A DNA stretch of 64,000 nt from Pullulanibacillus pueri (GTDB lineage Bacteria > Bacillota > Bacilli > Bacillales > Sporolactobacillaceae). The DNA lies in contig NZ_BMFV01000001.1 of assembly GCF_014639255.1 (NCBI RefSeq), positions 1 through 64,000 of the forward strand. Direction: 5' to 3'. Every line of letters starts with the position of its first letter. Positions within the stretch are counted from its first letter, which is position 1. This document shows positions 43,608-52,859 of this stretch, piece after piece. The position numbers and the translations under genes are program-made. The notes beneath the pieces were generated by a model, which ran no database searches, was not told the origin of the DNA, and saw only the letters and a program-made list of their open reading frames with translations.

Positions 43608-44736
43608 TGTATTAAATTGGGAAGAAGTCCAATTGAAAGATATATCTGAATTAAAATATGGAAAGTCTCCAAAGGATATAAAAGTACAATCATCAGACTT
43701 TCCTATCTATGGTACTAGTGGTTTGAATGGATATGCGAGAAAGCCACTTTTTAATGGGCCGTTAATTTTGATTGGGCGAAAAGGGACAATTGATAAGCCG
43801 TTATATATAAAAGAAGATTGCTGGATAATTGATACAGCATTTGGTTTATTTCATAATAAGGAAAAAGTTGATTTGAAATGGTTATATTACTTTCTAGACC
43901 ACTATAAACTAGAACGTCTTAATGAGGCTACAGGGGTTCCAAGTTTGAGCAAGACAAATCTGAACACTATTTCTATTTCTTTACCGACTAAAAATGAACA
44001 ACATAAAATAGCAGCAATCCTTTCCTCTGTCGATGATGCTATCGAAAAAACAGAGGCCATTATTGAACAAACGGAAAAAGTAAAAAAGGGCTTAATGCAA
44101 CAACTTTTGACTAAAGGGATTGGACATACTAAGTTTAAGAAAACAGAGATGGGTGAGATTCCTGTAGAGTGGGAATTGAAAAAACTGGAACAAATAGTAG
44201 ATATCCTGGACGGACAAAGAAGGCCAATCAAAAAAGCAGATAGAGATTTAATTGATGGTGATATCCCATACTATGGTGCGTCAGGAATAATTGATTGGGT
44301 CAACGACTTTATATTTAATGAACCATTAATCCTTGTCGCTGAAGACGGTGAAAACTTAAGGTCTCGTTCATTACCTGTGGCTTTTAGAATTGAAGGGAAA
44401 ACTTGGGTTAATAATCATGCGCATATCTTAAGACCTTCTAATATTAATATTAATTTTCTTGAAATATATTTGGAATCAATAAATTACGAGTCTTATATTA
44501 CTGGTTCAGCACAACCAAAACTTAATCAAAAATCGTTAAGGAATATTCTAATAGCATATCCAAGTATAAAAGAACAACAAAAAATAGCATCAGTTATTAT
44601 GTCATTCACATCAAAAATCAGTTTAGAAAGTAAGAAGTTAGAAAGACTTAAGGAAATGAAACGAGGTCTTATGCAAGTCCTTCTAACAGGTAAAGTCCGT
44701 GTCAAAGTCAATGAATCTGAGGTGACTAATACATGA
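43597..44736 (+). CDS. hsdS: Type I restriction-modification specificity subunit HsdS
   Basis: The 379-aa protein has two target-recognition domains, each followed by a conserved helical spacer: the first ends in the central LPTKNEQHKIAAILSSVDDA helix with KGLMQQLLTKGIG, the second in YPSIKEQQKIASVIMSFTSK with KRGLMQVLLTGK. The tandem layout predicts a bipartite target. The two TRDs are dissimilar (one opens ELKYGKSPKDI, the other DGQRRPIKKADRD), so the site should be asymmetric. It overlaps hsdM by 11 bp and hsdR by 4 bp. Confidence 0.95.
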   Translation: MVSSVLNWEEVQLKDISELKYGKSPKDIKVQSSDFPIYGTSGLNGYARKPLFNGPLILIGRKGTIDKPLYIKEDCWIIDTAFGLFHNKEKVDLKWLYYFLDHYKLERLNEATGVPSLSKTNLNTISISLPTKNEQHKIAAILSSVDDAIEKTEAIIEQTEKVKKGLMQQLLTKGIGHTKFKKTEMGEIPVEWELKKLEQIVDILDGQRRPIKKADRDLIDGDIPYYGASGIIDWVNDFIFNEPLILVAEDGENLRSRSLPVAFRIEGKTWVNNHAHILRPSNININFLEIYLESINYESYITGSAQPKLNQKSLRNILIAYPSIKEQQKIASVIMSFTSKISLESKKLERLKEMKRGLMQVLLTGKVRVKVNESEVTNT

Positions 44737-47678
44737 CCTCAACAAATGAATGGAATGAAAAAGGCTTAGTTGAAAATCGCATAATCAATCATCTTAGAGA
44801 GTTGGGCTATGAGCATATTCATGGTCCTTCTTTGGATGTGGAAAGGGATTCTCAGGGAGAGATTGTCTTAAAGGCGCGCTTAGCCAATGCCATTCAACGC
44901 TTGAATCCCTGGATTTCAGATAATAACTTAAACAAAGTCATGCGTTCAATCACTCATATGGATGCGACAAACATCATGGAGGCCAATCAGACCTTTCATG
45001 ACTATTTAATCAACATGATTTCTGTTCAGCAGGATTTAGGAAAAGGGCGTAAAAGCCAAACCGTTCGCTTGCTGGATTTTGAGGATCCAACGAATAATGA
45101 ATTTGTTGTTGTTGACCAATTTTCAATCACCAATGCACATGGAACCATACGTCCTGATGTGATGATTTTTATTAATGGCCTCCCATTAGTTGTTATTGAA
45201 TGCAAAAGTCCAACCCTATCTCCTGATGACCAAATTGGACAAGGTGTAAAACAATTAACCCGCTATCAAAAGGACTCCGAATCCCTTTTTTATTACAATC
45301 AATTTATGATTGTTACAAGTAATGACAGAGCTAAAGCAGGAACTATTGGTGCAAAAGCGCAACATTATAGTGAATGGAAAGACCCGTATCCAAGAGCTGT
45401 CGCTGAAATAGGAGATAACCCCACGCCACAAGATATTTTAGTCACAGGGATGTTGGTTAAAGAACAGCTGCTTGATTTAATCCAAAATTTTATTGTTTAT
45501 GAACCCATTGAGAATAAAGTCATTAAGAAGCTTGCTCGATATCAGCAGTTTCGTGCGGTAAGAAAAGCGGTAGATCGGATTTTACATGCGCAGGACTCAC
45601 GTTATCGAGGCGGTGTTGTATGGCATACACAAGGTTCGGGAAAGTCGCTCACCATGGTGTTTTTGGCCGTGAAGCTTCGGAGAATTAAAGAATTAAAAAA
45701 TCCAACCATTGTGGTCGTCACAGACCGCAAAGATTTAGATGATCAAATTTCCAATACGTTTAGACGGTGTGGATTTCCTAACCCGCAACAAGCGGAATCC
45801 GTTGCAAAGCTTAAGCAACTTTTACAACAAGGCCCAGGAACGACTGTAACCACGCTCGTTCAAAAGTTCCAAGAAGATGCGGAGACGAACGGTTACCCTG
45901 AACTCACAAAATCAGAGAATGTCTTTGTTATGGTCGATGAATCACACCGGACGCAATACAGTTCACTTGCCATGAATATGAGAACGGGAATGCCAAATGC
46001 TTGTTATTTAGGGTTTACAGGCACTCCGATTGATAAAGAGGATAAGAGCACCACGCGGACTTTTGGAACCTATATTGACAAATATACAATTGAACAAGCC
46101 GTTCAAGACGGAGCAACAGTACCCATCTTTTATGAAGCCCGGATGGTTGACTTGCATGTTCAAGGGGAAAGCTTGGATGATCTTTTTGATCGCCAATTTA
46201 GAGACTATAGTGAAGAAGACCGCGAGCGTATTAAGAAGAAGTATGCAACAGAAGAAGCCATTACCGCTTCCCCTAAACGGATCAAAAGTATTGTCCTTGA
46301 TCTTATTAAGCATTATGAAGAACATATTAAGCCCAATGGATTTAAAGCACAGATTGTAGCGATCTCTCGGGAAGCTGCCGCACTTTATAAAGAGATGCTT
46401 GATGAATTAAGTGACTATGAGTCAAAAGTCATTATCTCCGGTGGGCATAATGATGAAGACAATTTAAAGGTTCACCACTTGTCAAAGGAAGAGGAAAAAG
46501 AAGTCATCAGGCGATTTAAACAACCAATGACTGAAGACGCTTTAAGTTTTTTGATTGTGTGCGATAAGCTATTGACAGGTTTTGATGCTCCTATTGAGCA
46601 GGTGATGTATTTAGATAAGCCTTTAAAAGAGCATAACTTGTTACAGGCTATCGCCAGAACAAATCGAACTTACGATAAAAAAAGCTATGGCTTGATTGTC
46701 GATTACTATGGCGTTTCGCGGTTTTTAGAGGAAGCGTTAGGTGTTTTCCACAAAGAGGATATCAAAGGAGCCCTCCATGATATCGATTCTGAGATTCCAA
46801 GATTGCAGTCCCGCCATAGGAAAGCCATGCGGTTTTTTGATTATATTAATCGCGAAGACCTTGAAGGGTGTCTCAATGTATTAGAGCCAGAGGATGTGCG
46901 CAATGAATTTGAGACTGCTTTCAAAAAGTTTGGTGAAAGCATGGATAGAGTATTACCGAGTCCGAAGGCACAGGGTTATGTGAAGGATCTCAAGCATCTT
47001 GGGAAGATCCTTAAATTAGCTAAATCACGATTCCGTGAAGACGGTGGCGCTGATATTTCTGATTGTGGTGAAAAGGTGAAACAACTCATTGAAGAACATA
47101 TCTATGCGACTACGCCCTCTGTTTTACACGAGCCAATAGATATTTTATCAACTAAGTTTGAGCAGAAGTTAGAGGAACTGAAGACGCCTGAGGCAAAAGC
47201 AGCGGAGATGGAACACGCAATTAAACATGAGATACGAATAAAACTTGATGAAAATCCAGTGCTCTATACCTCCCTTAAAGAAAGACTTGAAGAACTTATC
47301 CAGCGCCGTAAAGACCGCCAATTGACGATTGAAGAGCTTTTGGAAGAGTATCGGGAAATCATGCAACAAATGCGCCAAAATGAGCAAGAAGGTCAAGCGC
47401 ACGGCCTATCCAAACAGCAGTATCCTTTCTATCAACTTTTAGAAAAAGAACTTGAGGTAACCGATGAGGAAGCACTTGAAGCATTAACCGAGATCATAAC
47501 AGAAATCATCCAAGAACAAGCAGTCATTGAATGGAATGAAAAAGAAGACGTTAAGCGGGAAATGAGAAAGCGAATAAAAAAGCAACTAAGAGCTAGTAAA
47601 TGTCCGAGTAATAGAATCGAAAATCTAACCGCACAGCTCATGAGCTTAGCTGAAGTCCATTATAGGCATATCATCTAA
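44733..47678 (+). CDS. hsdR: Type I restriction endonuclease subunit HsdR
   Basis: The 981-aa motor and nuclease subunit has an N-terminal PD-(D/E)XK domain (RPDVMIFINGLPLVVIECKSP, about residues 146-166), Walker A GSGKS at 301-305, motif II DESH at 402-405, GFTGTPI as motif III, and the downstream helicase motifs FLIVCDKLLTGFDAP and QAIARTNRTY. A helical C-terminus would bind the HsdM2S core. The start ATG lies in an ATGA overlap with hsdS. All key motifs look intact. Confidence 0.96.
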   Translation: MTSTNEWNEKGLVENRIINHLRELGYEHIHGPSLDVERDSQGEIVLKARLANAIQRLNPWISDNNLNKVMRSITHMDATNIMEANQTFHDYLINMISVQQDLGKGRKSQTVRLLDFEDPTNNEFVVVDQFSITNAHGTIRPDVMIFINGLPLVVIECKSPTLSPDDQIGQGVKQLTRYQKDSESLFYYNQFMIVTSNDRAKAGTIGAKAQHYSEWKDPYPRAVAEIGDNPTPQDILVTGMLVKEQLLDLIQNFIVYEPIENKVIKKLARYQQFRAVRKAVDRILHAQDSRYRGGVVWHTQGSGKSLTMVFLAVKLRRIKELKNPTIVVVTDRKDLDDQISNTFRRCGFPNPQQAESVAKLKQLLQQGPGTTVTTLVQKFQEDAETNGYPELTKSENVFVMVDESHRTQYSSLAMNMRTGMPNACYLGFTGTPIDKEDKSTTRTFGTYIDKYTIEQAVQDGATVPIFYEARMVDLHVQGESLDDLFDRQFRDYSEEDRERIKKKYATEEAITASPKRIKSIVLDLIKHYEEHIKPNGFKAQIVAISREAAALYKEMLDELSDYESKVIISGGHNDEDNLKVHHLSKEEEKEVIRRFKQPMTEDALSFLIVCDKLLTGFDAPIEQVMYLDKPLKEHNLLQAIARTNRTYDKKSYGLIVDYYGVSRFLEEALGVFHKEDIKGALHDIDSEIPRLQSRHRKAMRFFDYINREDLEGCLNVLEPEDVRNEFETAFKKFGESMDRVLPSPKAQGYVKDLKHLGKILKLAKSRFREDGGADISDCGEKVKQLIEEHIYATTPSVLHEPIDILSTKFEQKLEELKTPEAKAAEMEHAIKHEIRIKLDENPVLYTSLKERLEELIQRRKDRQLTIEELLEEYREIMQQMRQNEQEGQAHGLSKQQYPFYQLLEKELEVTDEEALEALTEIITEIIQEQAVIEWNEKEDVKREMRKRIKKQLRASKCPSNRIENLTAQLMSLAEVHYRHII

Positions 47679-47679
47679 C

Positions 47680-47715
47680 AAAAAGGACGTGCAAATTAAC
47701 TTGTGCGTCCTTTTT
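47680..47715. terminator. Bidirectional terminator after hsdR
   Basis: The stem AAAAAGGACGTGCA/TTGTGCGTCCTTTTT serves the convergent hsdR and metallopeptidase genes. Confidence 0.85.
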
Positions 47716-48436
47716 AAAGTGTCAGTAGCGGGCCGTTATTTTTCAACCACTCTTTATGCTGTTCATAATTCGGAAGCAACGTTCTTACCACTGCCCAATA
47801 GTCTTTACTATGATTCATATGTTTTAAGTGAGAGAGTTCATGAACAATCACGTAATCAATGACCGGGATTGGAGCCATCACTAACCGCCAATTTAAATAG
47901 ATATTCCCTTCAGGTGTACACGTTCCCCAGCGCAGTCTTTGGTCGCGGAGCGTTATCGACAATGGCTGAACACCTAGTTTTTCTGTATACAGTGCTAATC
48001 TTTGTTTTACTTTTTCAAGACCATGTTGATTGTACCATTTTTTGAAAGCTTTTTTGAGTTTATCCTGGCGCTCTCTTTCAGATAAACTAGTAGGAACCGT
48101 TGCGATGAATTTTCCTTGATGAAAAGTGAGGTCTACTTTTGTGTGTTCTTTTTTTAAAACCTTGAGGCGGTATGCTCGACCCAAATAAGAAAACTTTTCC
48201 CCACTCACAAACTCCTTAGGTAAAGGAGTCTTTACAATATCGTAAATTTCATTATATTTATTCATGATCCACTTTGCCTTTTTATGAAGAACGGCTTCAA
48301 GCCTGTCCTTCTCAACTTCACCTGGGGCCTTCACTTCCAAGCCATTGATCCAATCCACCGATATGATGATGTCGTCTCTATCATGAAGCATTAACTCATA
48401 TTCAATTTCAGTTAATCCGTATTTGAAAATAGCCAT
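47714..48436 (-). CDS. M48/YgjP-like zinc metallopeptidase (DUF45)
   Basis: The 240-aa protein is of the YgjP/SprT-like DUF45 family, with the zinc-binding VIVHELSHLKHMNHSKDYW (HExxH plus a distal His). Upstream are the conserved ITLRDQRLRWGTC and NIYLNWRLVMAP blocks. This family is very often linked to type I restriction-modification loci, as here, but its role in them is not known; processing of HsdR or another subunit is one suggestion. It is convergent with hsdR. Confidence 0.92.
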   Translation of the reverse strand: MAIFKYGLTEIEYELMLHDRDDIIISVDWINGLEVKAPGEVEKDRLEAVLHKKAKWIMNKYNEIYDIVKTPLPKEFVSGEKFSYLGRAYRLKVLKKEHTKVDLTFHQGKFIATVPTSLSERERQDKLKKAFKKWYNQHGLEKVKQRLALYTEKLGVQPLSITLRDQRLRWGTCTPEGNIYLNWRLVMAPIPVIDYVIVHELSHLKHMNHSKDYWAVVRTLLPNYEQHKEWLKNNGPLLTL

Positions 48437-48668
48437 GGAAATGCTCCTTTCACTGTAGATAATTGTACCAGTAAAGGAAGAAGTTTTGAAAGTGGCTGAA
48501 CAGTTTGTGTAAGGTATTTATTTAAACTAGCATGTTCTTTATATGAAAGATTTAAATACAAATACGAAATTACGTTCCTATTATTATTTTATATTTGCTA
48601 TAATAATAATGTGACTAGAAGGTTTTCCAAGGGTGGTCGGCGCGCCTCTGAGAGGGGGTGATGCCTCT
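48437..48668. other. Promoter region between the metallopeptidase and toxin genes
   Basis: AT-rich DNA with a TATAATAATAATGTG stretch near 48599 that could supply a -10 box for the toxin mRNA. No gene is seen. Confidence 0.5.
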
Positions 48669-48749
48669 ATGTCTGTATATCAAGCGTTGATGATCATGCT
48701 CACATTTGGGCTTGTGATCATTGCTTTGTTACAAGGCAAAGAAAAATAG
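48669..48749 (+). CDS. Putative holin-like type I toxin, copy 2
   Basis: The 26-aa peptide MSVYQALMIMLTFGLVIIAL then LQGKEK has one membrane helix and a lysine-rich end, the pattern of small holin-like toxins of type I toxin-antitoxin systems. ATG 48669 follows GAGGGGGTGAT. A transcription terminator (AATAGACCGC...GCGGTCTATT, 48745-48779) overlaps its stop codon. Overproduction of such peptides depolarises the membrane; an antisense RNA from the other strand normally silences them. A related copy in the opposite orientation lies at 41824-41910, and together they bracket the type I RM genes. Confidence 0.75.
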   Translation: MSVYQALMIMLTFGLVIIALLQGKEK

Positions 48750-48759
48750 ACCGCCCTTG

Positions 48760-48875
48760 GCATAAGCGCGCGGTCTATTCCTGACACTTGTTGTGTCTGC
48801 GAATGACATGCGTCCGACCCCCTTAAAGGGGAATCGACTGTCACTGGTCGTAGGTGTTCATAGTACCTGCGACCA
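48760..48875 (-). ncRNA. Candidate antisense antitoxin RNA of holin-like toxin copy 2
   Basis: On the minus strand a TATAAT at 48881-48886 would start an RNA that first folds a hairpin (GGTCGCAGGT...ACCTACGACC, about 48847-48875) and then runs over the terminator and 3' end of the toxin mRNA. This is the usual geometry of a type I antitoxin RNA. The -35 box is weak and the 3' end is estimated. Confidence 0.5.
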
Positions 48876-49463
48876 TTATTATTATACGTAGAATATTAGT
48901 TTATATTTATATTTTACAATCTGGGGTTTGATTTTTCAAATTAAAATGACGGCTGTCATTATCAACTGTAACCTTTGTAAGAGACTTTTTAGATAATGAT
49001 GGAATTACATCCTGACATCTTGAATGACGAATTGTATGTCCTTTCAATTAAATTCGATTATTAAACTGAATTTTAACGTTGAAAAAAATGGAAGGACTTC
49101 GTTGGTTAGTGTCGAAAACTTTAAATGATAACAAGTTTCTATGCTAAATCCATATCAAGTATTTAAAAGTGCTAGACATTAGTCTATGTACGATTATGAG
49201 GTTGTAACTCATGTAGCACATCCGCACACGGGACTAACATAAAGATAGCCCTTTTAATGGGAAATTATCGCTATGATGATTAGAACTAGAACTAAGATTA
49301 GAATAAATAAGTTATTTTCTTTCACTATTTTTTAACCTTTTTCAAATTGGAGATCATGTTAATATGAATCCCTCTAGTTAAACTCTTTTATGCATCAAAG
49401 GTACTGGAAAAAGGCCGAGTTTTATGTAATTAAGACTAAACTCAATAAAGGTGTGATGTAGAA
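48876..49463. other. Long AT-rich region upstream of cas12b
   Basis: Nearly 600 bp without a gene. It must hold the cas12b promoter; I see no strong -35/-10 pair. The cas12b ribosome site is weak (AAAGGTGTGATG before ATG 49464). No second anti-repeat or CRISPR-like repeat is visible here. Confidence 0.5.
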
Positions 49464-52400
49464 ATGGCAGTACGGAGCTTTAAATTAAAAATCATGGCTG
49501 GGCAGAATGAAAAACTTAGAAAAGCACTTTGGAAAACTCATGAATTACATAACTATGGCGTAGCGTATTACATGGAATGGCTATCTTTATTACGCCAGGA
49601 GGATCTTTTTGAGTTGAACGAAGAGATAACCACCCAAGACACCCCTTCAAGAACTAAAGAAAGGCTTCAAGAGGAACTATGGACCCGAGTAAGAGAAGCA
49701 CAACATCGTAATGAATTTACAAGTGTGGTAAATAAGCAAGAGGTACTAGAAACTCTACGTCTTCTGTATGAACAGCTTGTACCAAGTGCTGCTGGCGAGA
49801 GTGGGGAAGCCAATCAAATCTGCAATAAATACTTATATCCGCTTACTGACGCAAATAGTCAAAGTGGGAAGGGAACTGCGAGTTCAGGTCGAAAACCAAG
49901 ATGGAAAAATTTAAAAGGAGCTGGAGACCCTTCGTGGGAAGAAGAGAAGAAGAAGTGGGCAGAGCAAAGACAAAAAGATCCTAAGCTTCAGATAATGAAT
50001 AGGTTAGATTCCTATGGCTTACTTCCGTTATTTCCTCTTTTTACTGATTCAGAGGATCCCTTTGTGCGTGATATAACGTGGCTTCCAAAGAGTAAGAAGC
50101 AGAGTGTAAGAAAATGGGATAAGGATATGTTTAATCAAGCAATAGAACGCTTCCTCTCATGGGAATCCTGGAATCAGAAGGTTAAGACAGAGTATGAGGA
50201 ACTTGCAAGCAAATATAAGAGTCTTAAAGCCACCTTAATTCAGATGGATTCAAAAGCCTTTGATGCACTTGGTTCCTTTGAAGAAAAGCGTATAGAGGAA
50301 TTGAAAAATATCACAACATTTCACAACAGTACATATTATTTAGGTACCCGAGAATTGCGTGGCTGGAAAGTCATTGTAGATAAGTGGATTCGTTTTTCTG
50401 AAAATAAAACCTTTGCTGATTATATCGAAGTCTATAAAGATTACCAAAGGAGCCATTCTCGTGAGTCTGGTGATTTTGAGGTCTATAACTTTTTAAGTCA
50501 TCCTGAAAATCATTTTATATGGAGGAACAATAAGGAGTTTCCGTTTTTATACGCTAAATATAGTGAAACGAAACTCAAGTTAATGAATGCTAAAAAACAG
50601 GCGACCTTTACTCTATCTGATCCTATTGAGCACCCTTTATGGGTAAGGTTTGAAGAAAGAAGTGGCACCAATCTTAATAAATATAAAATGATTACTAGTG
50701 ATGAACAAAAAGAGTCTGAGAAGCGAAAAGTCCCTCTAACGGTAGAGGTTGATCGTTTCATTGTCCCAAACGGAGAGGATGGTTACTTAGAGGAAGCTAA
50801 ATATAAACTTCAATTAGCCCCCTCACGCCAATTTTATAATCAGGTTTTATTTTCAAAAGAGGACGAGGGCAAAGGTAAACATCAATTTAAATATGTAGAT
50901 GAGGCAACCGGAATGGAATTGAATGGTTATTTAGGAGGCGCAAGAATTCAATTTGATCGTAACTATATACGCAGACATTCTAATCAAGTAGCAAAAGCCA
51001 ATGTTGGCAAAATTTATTTCAATATGACCCTTAATATTGTTCCTTTACAGGAAATCGGAAGAACAGGACGTCTCCAGACTGCTGTTGGCAAAGCCTTATC
51101 GACTTATAATGACGACTATTTGAAAGTTGTTAACTTTAAACCAAAGGAATTAACAGAATTAATTTCCCAAAGTAAGAAGTTGCCACTCGTAAAAGGTCCT
51201 GACTCACTCAAAGTTGGATTGCGGATAATGAGTGTGGATCTGGGGCAGCGCCAGGCAGCTGCAGTAAGCTTTTTCGAGGTTTCTGATATTAAACCAGAAA
51301 ATAAACTTTATTATCCTATAAAAGATACAGAGTTATTTGCTGTGCATAATCGAAGTTTGAACTTGAAACTGGCTGGGGAAAAACGAACGACAAAGAGAGA
51401 GAAGATACAAAATAAGCGAGACGAAAGAATCAGAGAGCTTAGCCGTAAACTGACTTTTCTTCGTAATATCTTAAATCTTCAACTCGTGGAGAATGTAGAA
51501 GAACGTAAAAAGAAAGTGGGACGATGGTTAGATAGGGAAGACTCTACTCAAAAGGAACTTTATGAAGAGAATCAATCCAAATTAAAAAATGTGTTATATA
51601 GTCCGCAGGATGTTTGGATCAAAACGTTGAAAGAAATTTATAGCAAGCTAGAACATAGTATAGGGAGAGAGATTCACGAATGGCGTAGCACGATTAGTGA
51701 TGATCGTGAAGGCGTTTATGGTATTTCTTTAAAAAACATTGAGGAGATTGAACGCTCGCGCCGACTATTATTAAGCTGGAGTAATCGTTCCACAGAACCT
51801 GGACAACCAAAAAGACTTGAGAAGGGAAAGCGTTTTGCCATTGATCAACAGGTTCATTTGAATGATTTAAAAGATGATCGTATAAAAAAAATGGCGAACC
51901 TTCTAGTGATGACGGCACTAGGCTATAAATACCGTGGCAAACATAAACGCTGGGTCGCTGAGAGGCCGGCCTGTCAGGTGGTTTTATTCGAAGACTTATC
52001 AGAATATGGTTTTAGGGAAGAGCGCTCCAGGCAAGAGAACTCTAAGCTGATGCGCTGGTCCAGAAGGGAGATTCCTAGACAAGTTGCGCTTCAGGGTGAA
52101 CTTTATGGCTTACAAGTAGGGGATATAGGTGCACAATTTTCATCAAGGTTTCATGCGAAGACGGGGGCACCTGGAATCAGATGTCATAAACTCACTGAAA
52201 TGGATATGCAAAATGATTGGATGAAAAAAGACCTTATTCAAAGAGGCTTTATTAAAGAAGAGCAGATTGAATTGATCAAAGCGGGAGATTATATCCCGTC
52301 AAAAGGTGGCGAGAAGTTTGCAACTCTTTCCAGAGATCGATCTTTAATTCTTACTGATGCAGATATAAATGCTGCTCAAAATTTACAAAAACGTTTTTGG

Positions 52401-52859
52401 ACAAGAAACCATGGTTTCTTTAGAATAAGTTGCTATGTTATCCAATCAGATGATGGTCAAATATTAGTCCCCAAGGAATATACCAAAAAACGACTTCAAG
52501 AGTTATACGGATCTAGTAAAGGCTATTTTATTATGATAGATGATAATAAAGGTGAAGTATATAAATGGGTTTCTAGGGACAAACTAAAACAAAAAGTGTC
52601 TCTAAAATCTAAGCGAACATCGGAAGAAACAGAAGCAATGAATGATATTTTTGAAATAGCTGAAGAAATCAGCGGTGAATCTATCACACTTTATCGAGAT
52701 CCTAGTGGTCAAATGTTTAGAAGTGACCTATGGTATACAGGTGGGCGCTATTTCGGAACTATTGAAGGTAGAATAAAGAAGCAATTAAAGCAGCGCATCC
52801 AAGGGGGATTGAAGAGACCGATTGCAGAGGATGATGAAGAATGGGATCTATTCCTATAA
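49464..52859 (+). CDS. cas12b: Cas12b (C2c1), type V-B CRISPR effector nuclease
   Basis: The 1131-aa protein is a Cas12b effector, which uses a crRNA:tracrRNA duplex to cut DNA with a single RuvC site. The N-terminus MAVRSFKLKI...YYMEWLSLLRQEDL matches known Cas12b proteins. The split RuvC is intact: D592 in MSVDLGQRQAA, E843 in VVLFEDLSEYGF, and D967 in DADINAAQNLQKRFW. The Cas12b-type block QFSSRFHAKTGAPGIRCHKL sits between RuvC II and III. Length is typical (about 1100-1130 aa). The 3' end overlaps cas4-cas1 by 19 bp, so effector and adaptation genes are co-translated. PAM and temperature range cannot be read from the sequence. Confidence 0.97.
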   Translation: MAVRSFKLKIMAGQNEKLRKALWKTHELHNYGVAYYMEWLSLLRQEDLFELNEEITTQDTPSRTKERLQEELWTRVREAQHRNEFTSVVNKQEVLETLRLLYEQLVPSAAGESGEANQICNKYLYPLTDANSQSGKGTASSGRKPRWKNLKGAGDPSWEEEKKKWAEQRQKDPKLQIMNRLDSYGLLPLFPLFTDSEDPFVRDITWLPKSKKQSVRKWDKDMFNQAIERFLSWESWNQKVKTEYEELASKYKSLKATLIQMDSKAFDALGSFEEKRIEELKNITTFHNSTYYLGTRELRGWKVIVDKWIRFSENKTFADYIEVYKDYQRSHSRESGDFEVYNFLSHPENHFIWRNNKEFPFLYAKYSETKLKLMNAKKQATFTLSDPIEHPLWVRFEERSGTNLNKYKMITSDEQKESEKRKVPLTVEVDRFIVPNGEDGYLEEAKYKLQLAPSRQFYNQVLFSKEDEGKGKHQFKYVDEATGMELNGYLGGARIQFDRNYIRRHSNQVAKANVGKIYFNMTLNIVPLQEIGRTGRLQTAVGKALSTYNDDYLKVVNFKPKELTELISQSKKLPLVKGPDSLKVGLRIMSVDLGQRQAAAVSFFEVSDIKPENKLYYPIKDTELFAVHNRSLNLKLAGEKRTTKREKIQNKRDERIRELSRKLTFLRNILNLQLVENVEERKKKVGRWLDREDSTQKELYEENQSKLKNVLYSPQDVWIKTLKEIYSKLEHSIGREIHEWRSTISDDREGVYGISLKNIEEIERSRRLLLSWSNRSTEPGQPKRLEKGKRFAIDQQVHLNDLKDDRIKKMANLLVMTALGYKYRGKHKRWVAERPACQVVLFEDLSEYGFREERSRQENSKLMRWSRREIPRQVALQGELYGLQVGDIGAQFSSRFHAKTGAPGIRCHKLTEMDMQNDWMKKDLIQRGFIKEEQIELIKAGDYIPSKGGEKFATLSRDRSLILTDADINAAQNLQKRFWTRNHGFFRISCYVIQSDDGQILVPKEYTKKRLQELYGSSKGYFIMIDDNKGEVYKWVSRDKLKQKVSLKSKRTSEETEAMNDIFEIAEEISGESITLYRDPSGQMFRSDLWYTGGRYFGTIEGRIKKQLKQRIQGGLKRPIAEDDEEWDLFL

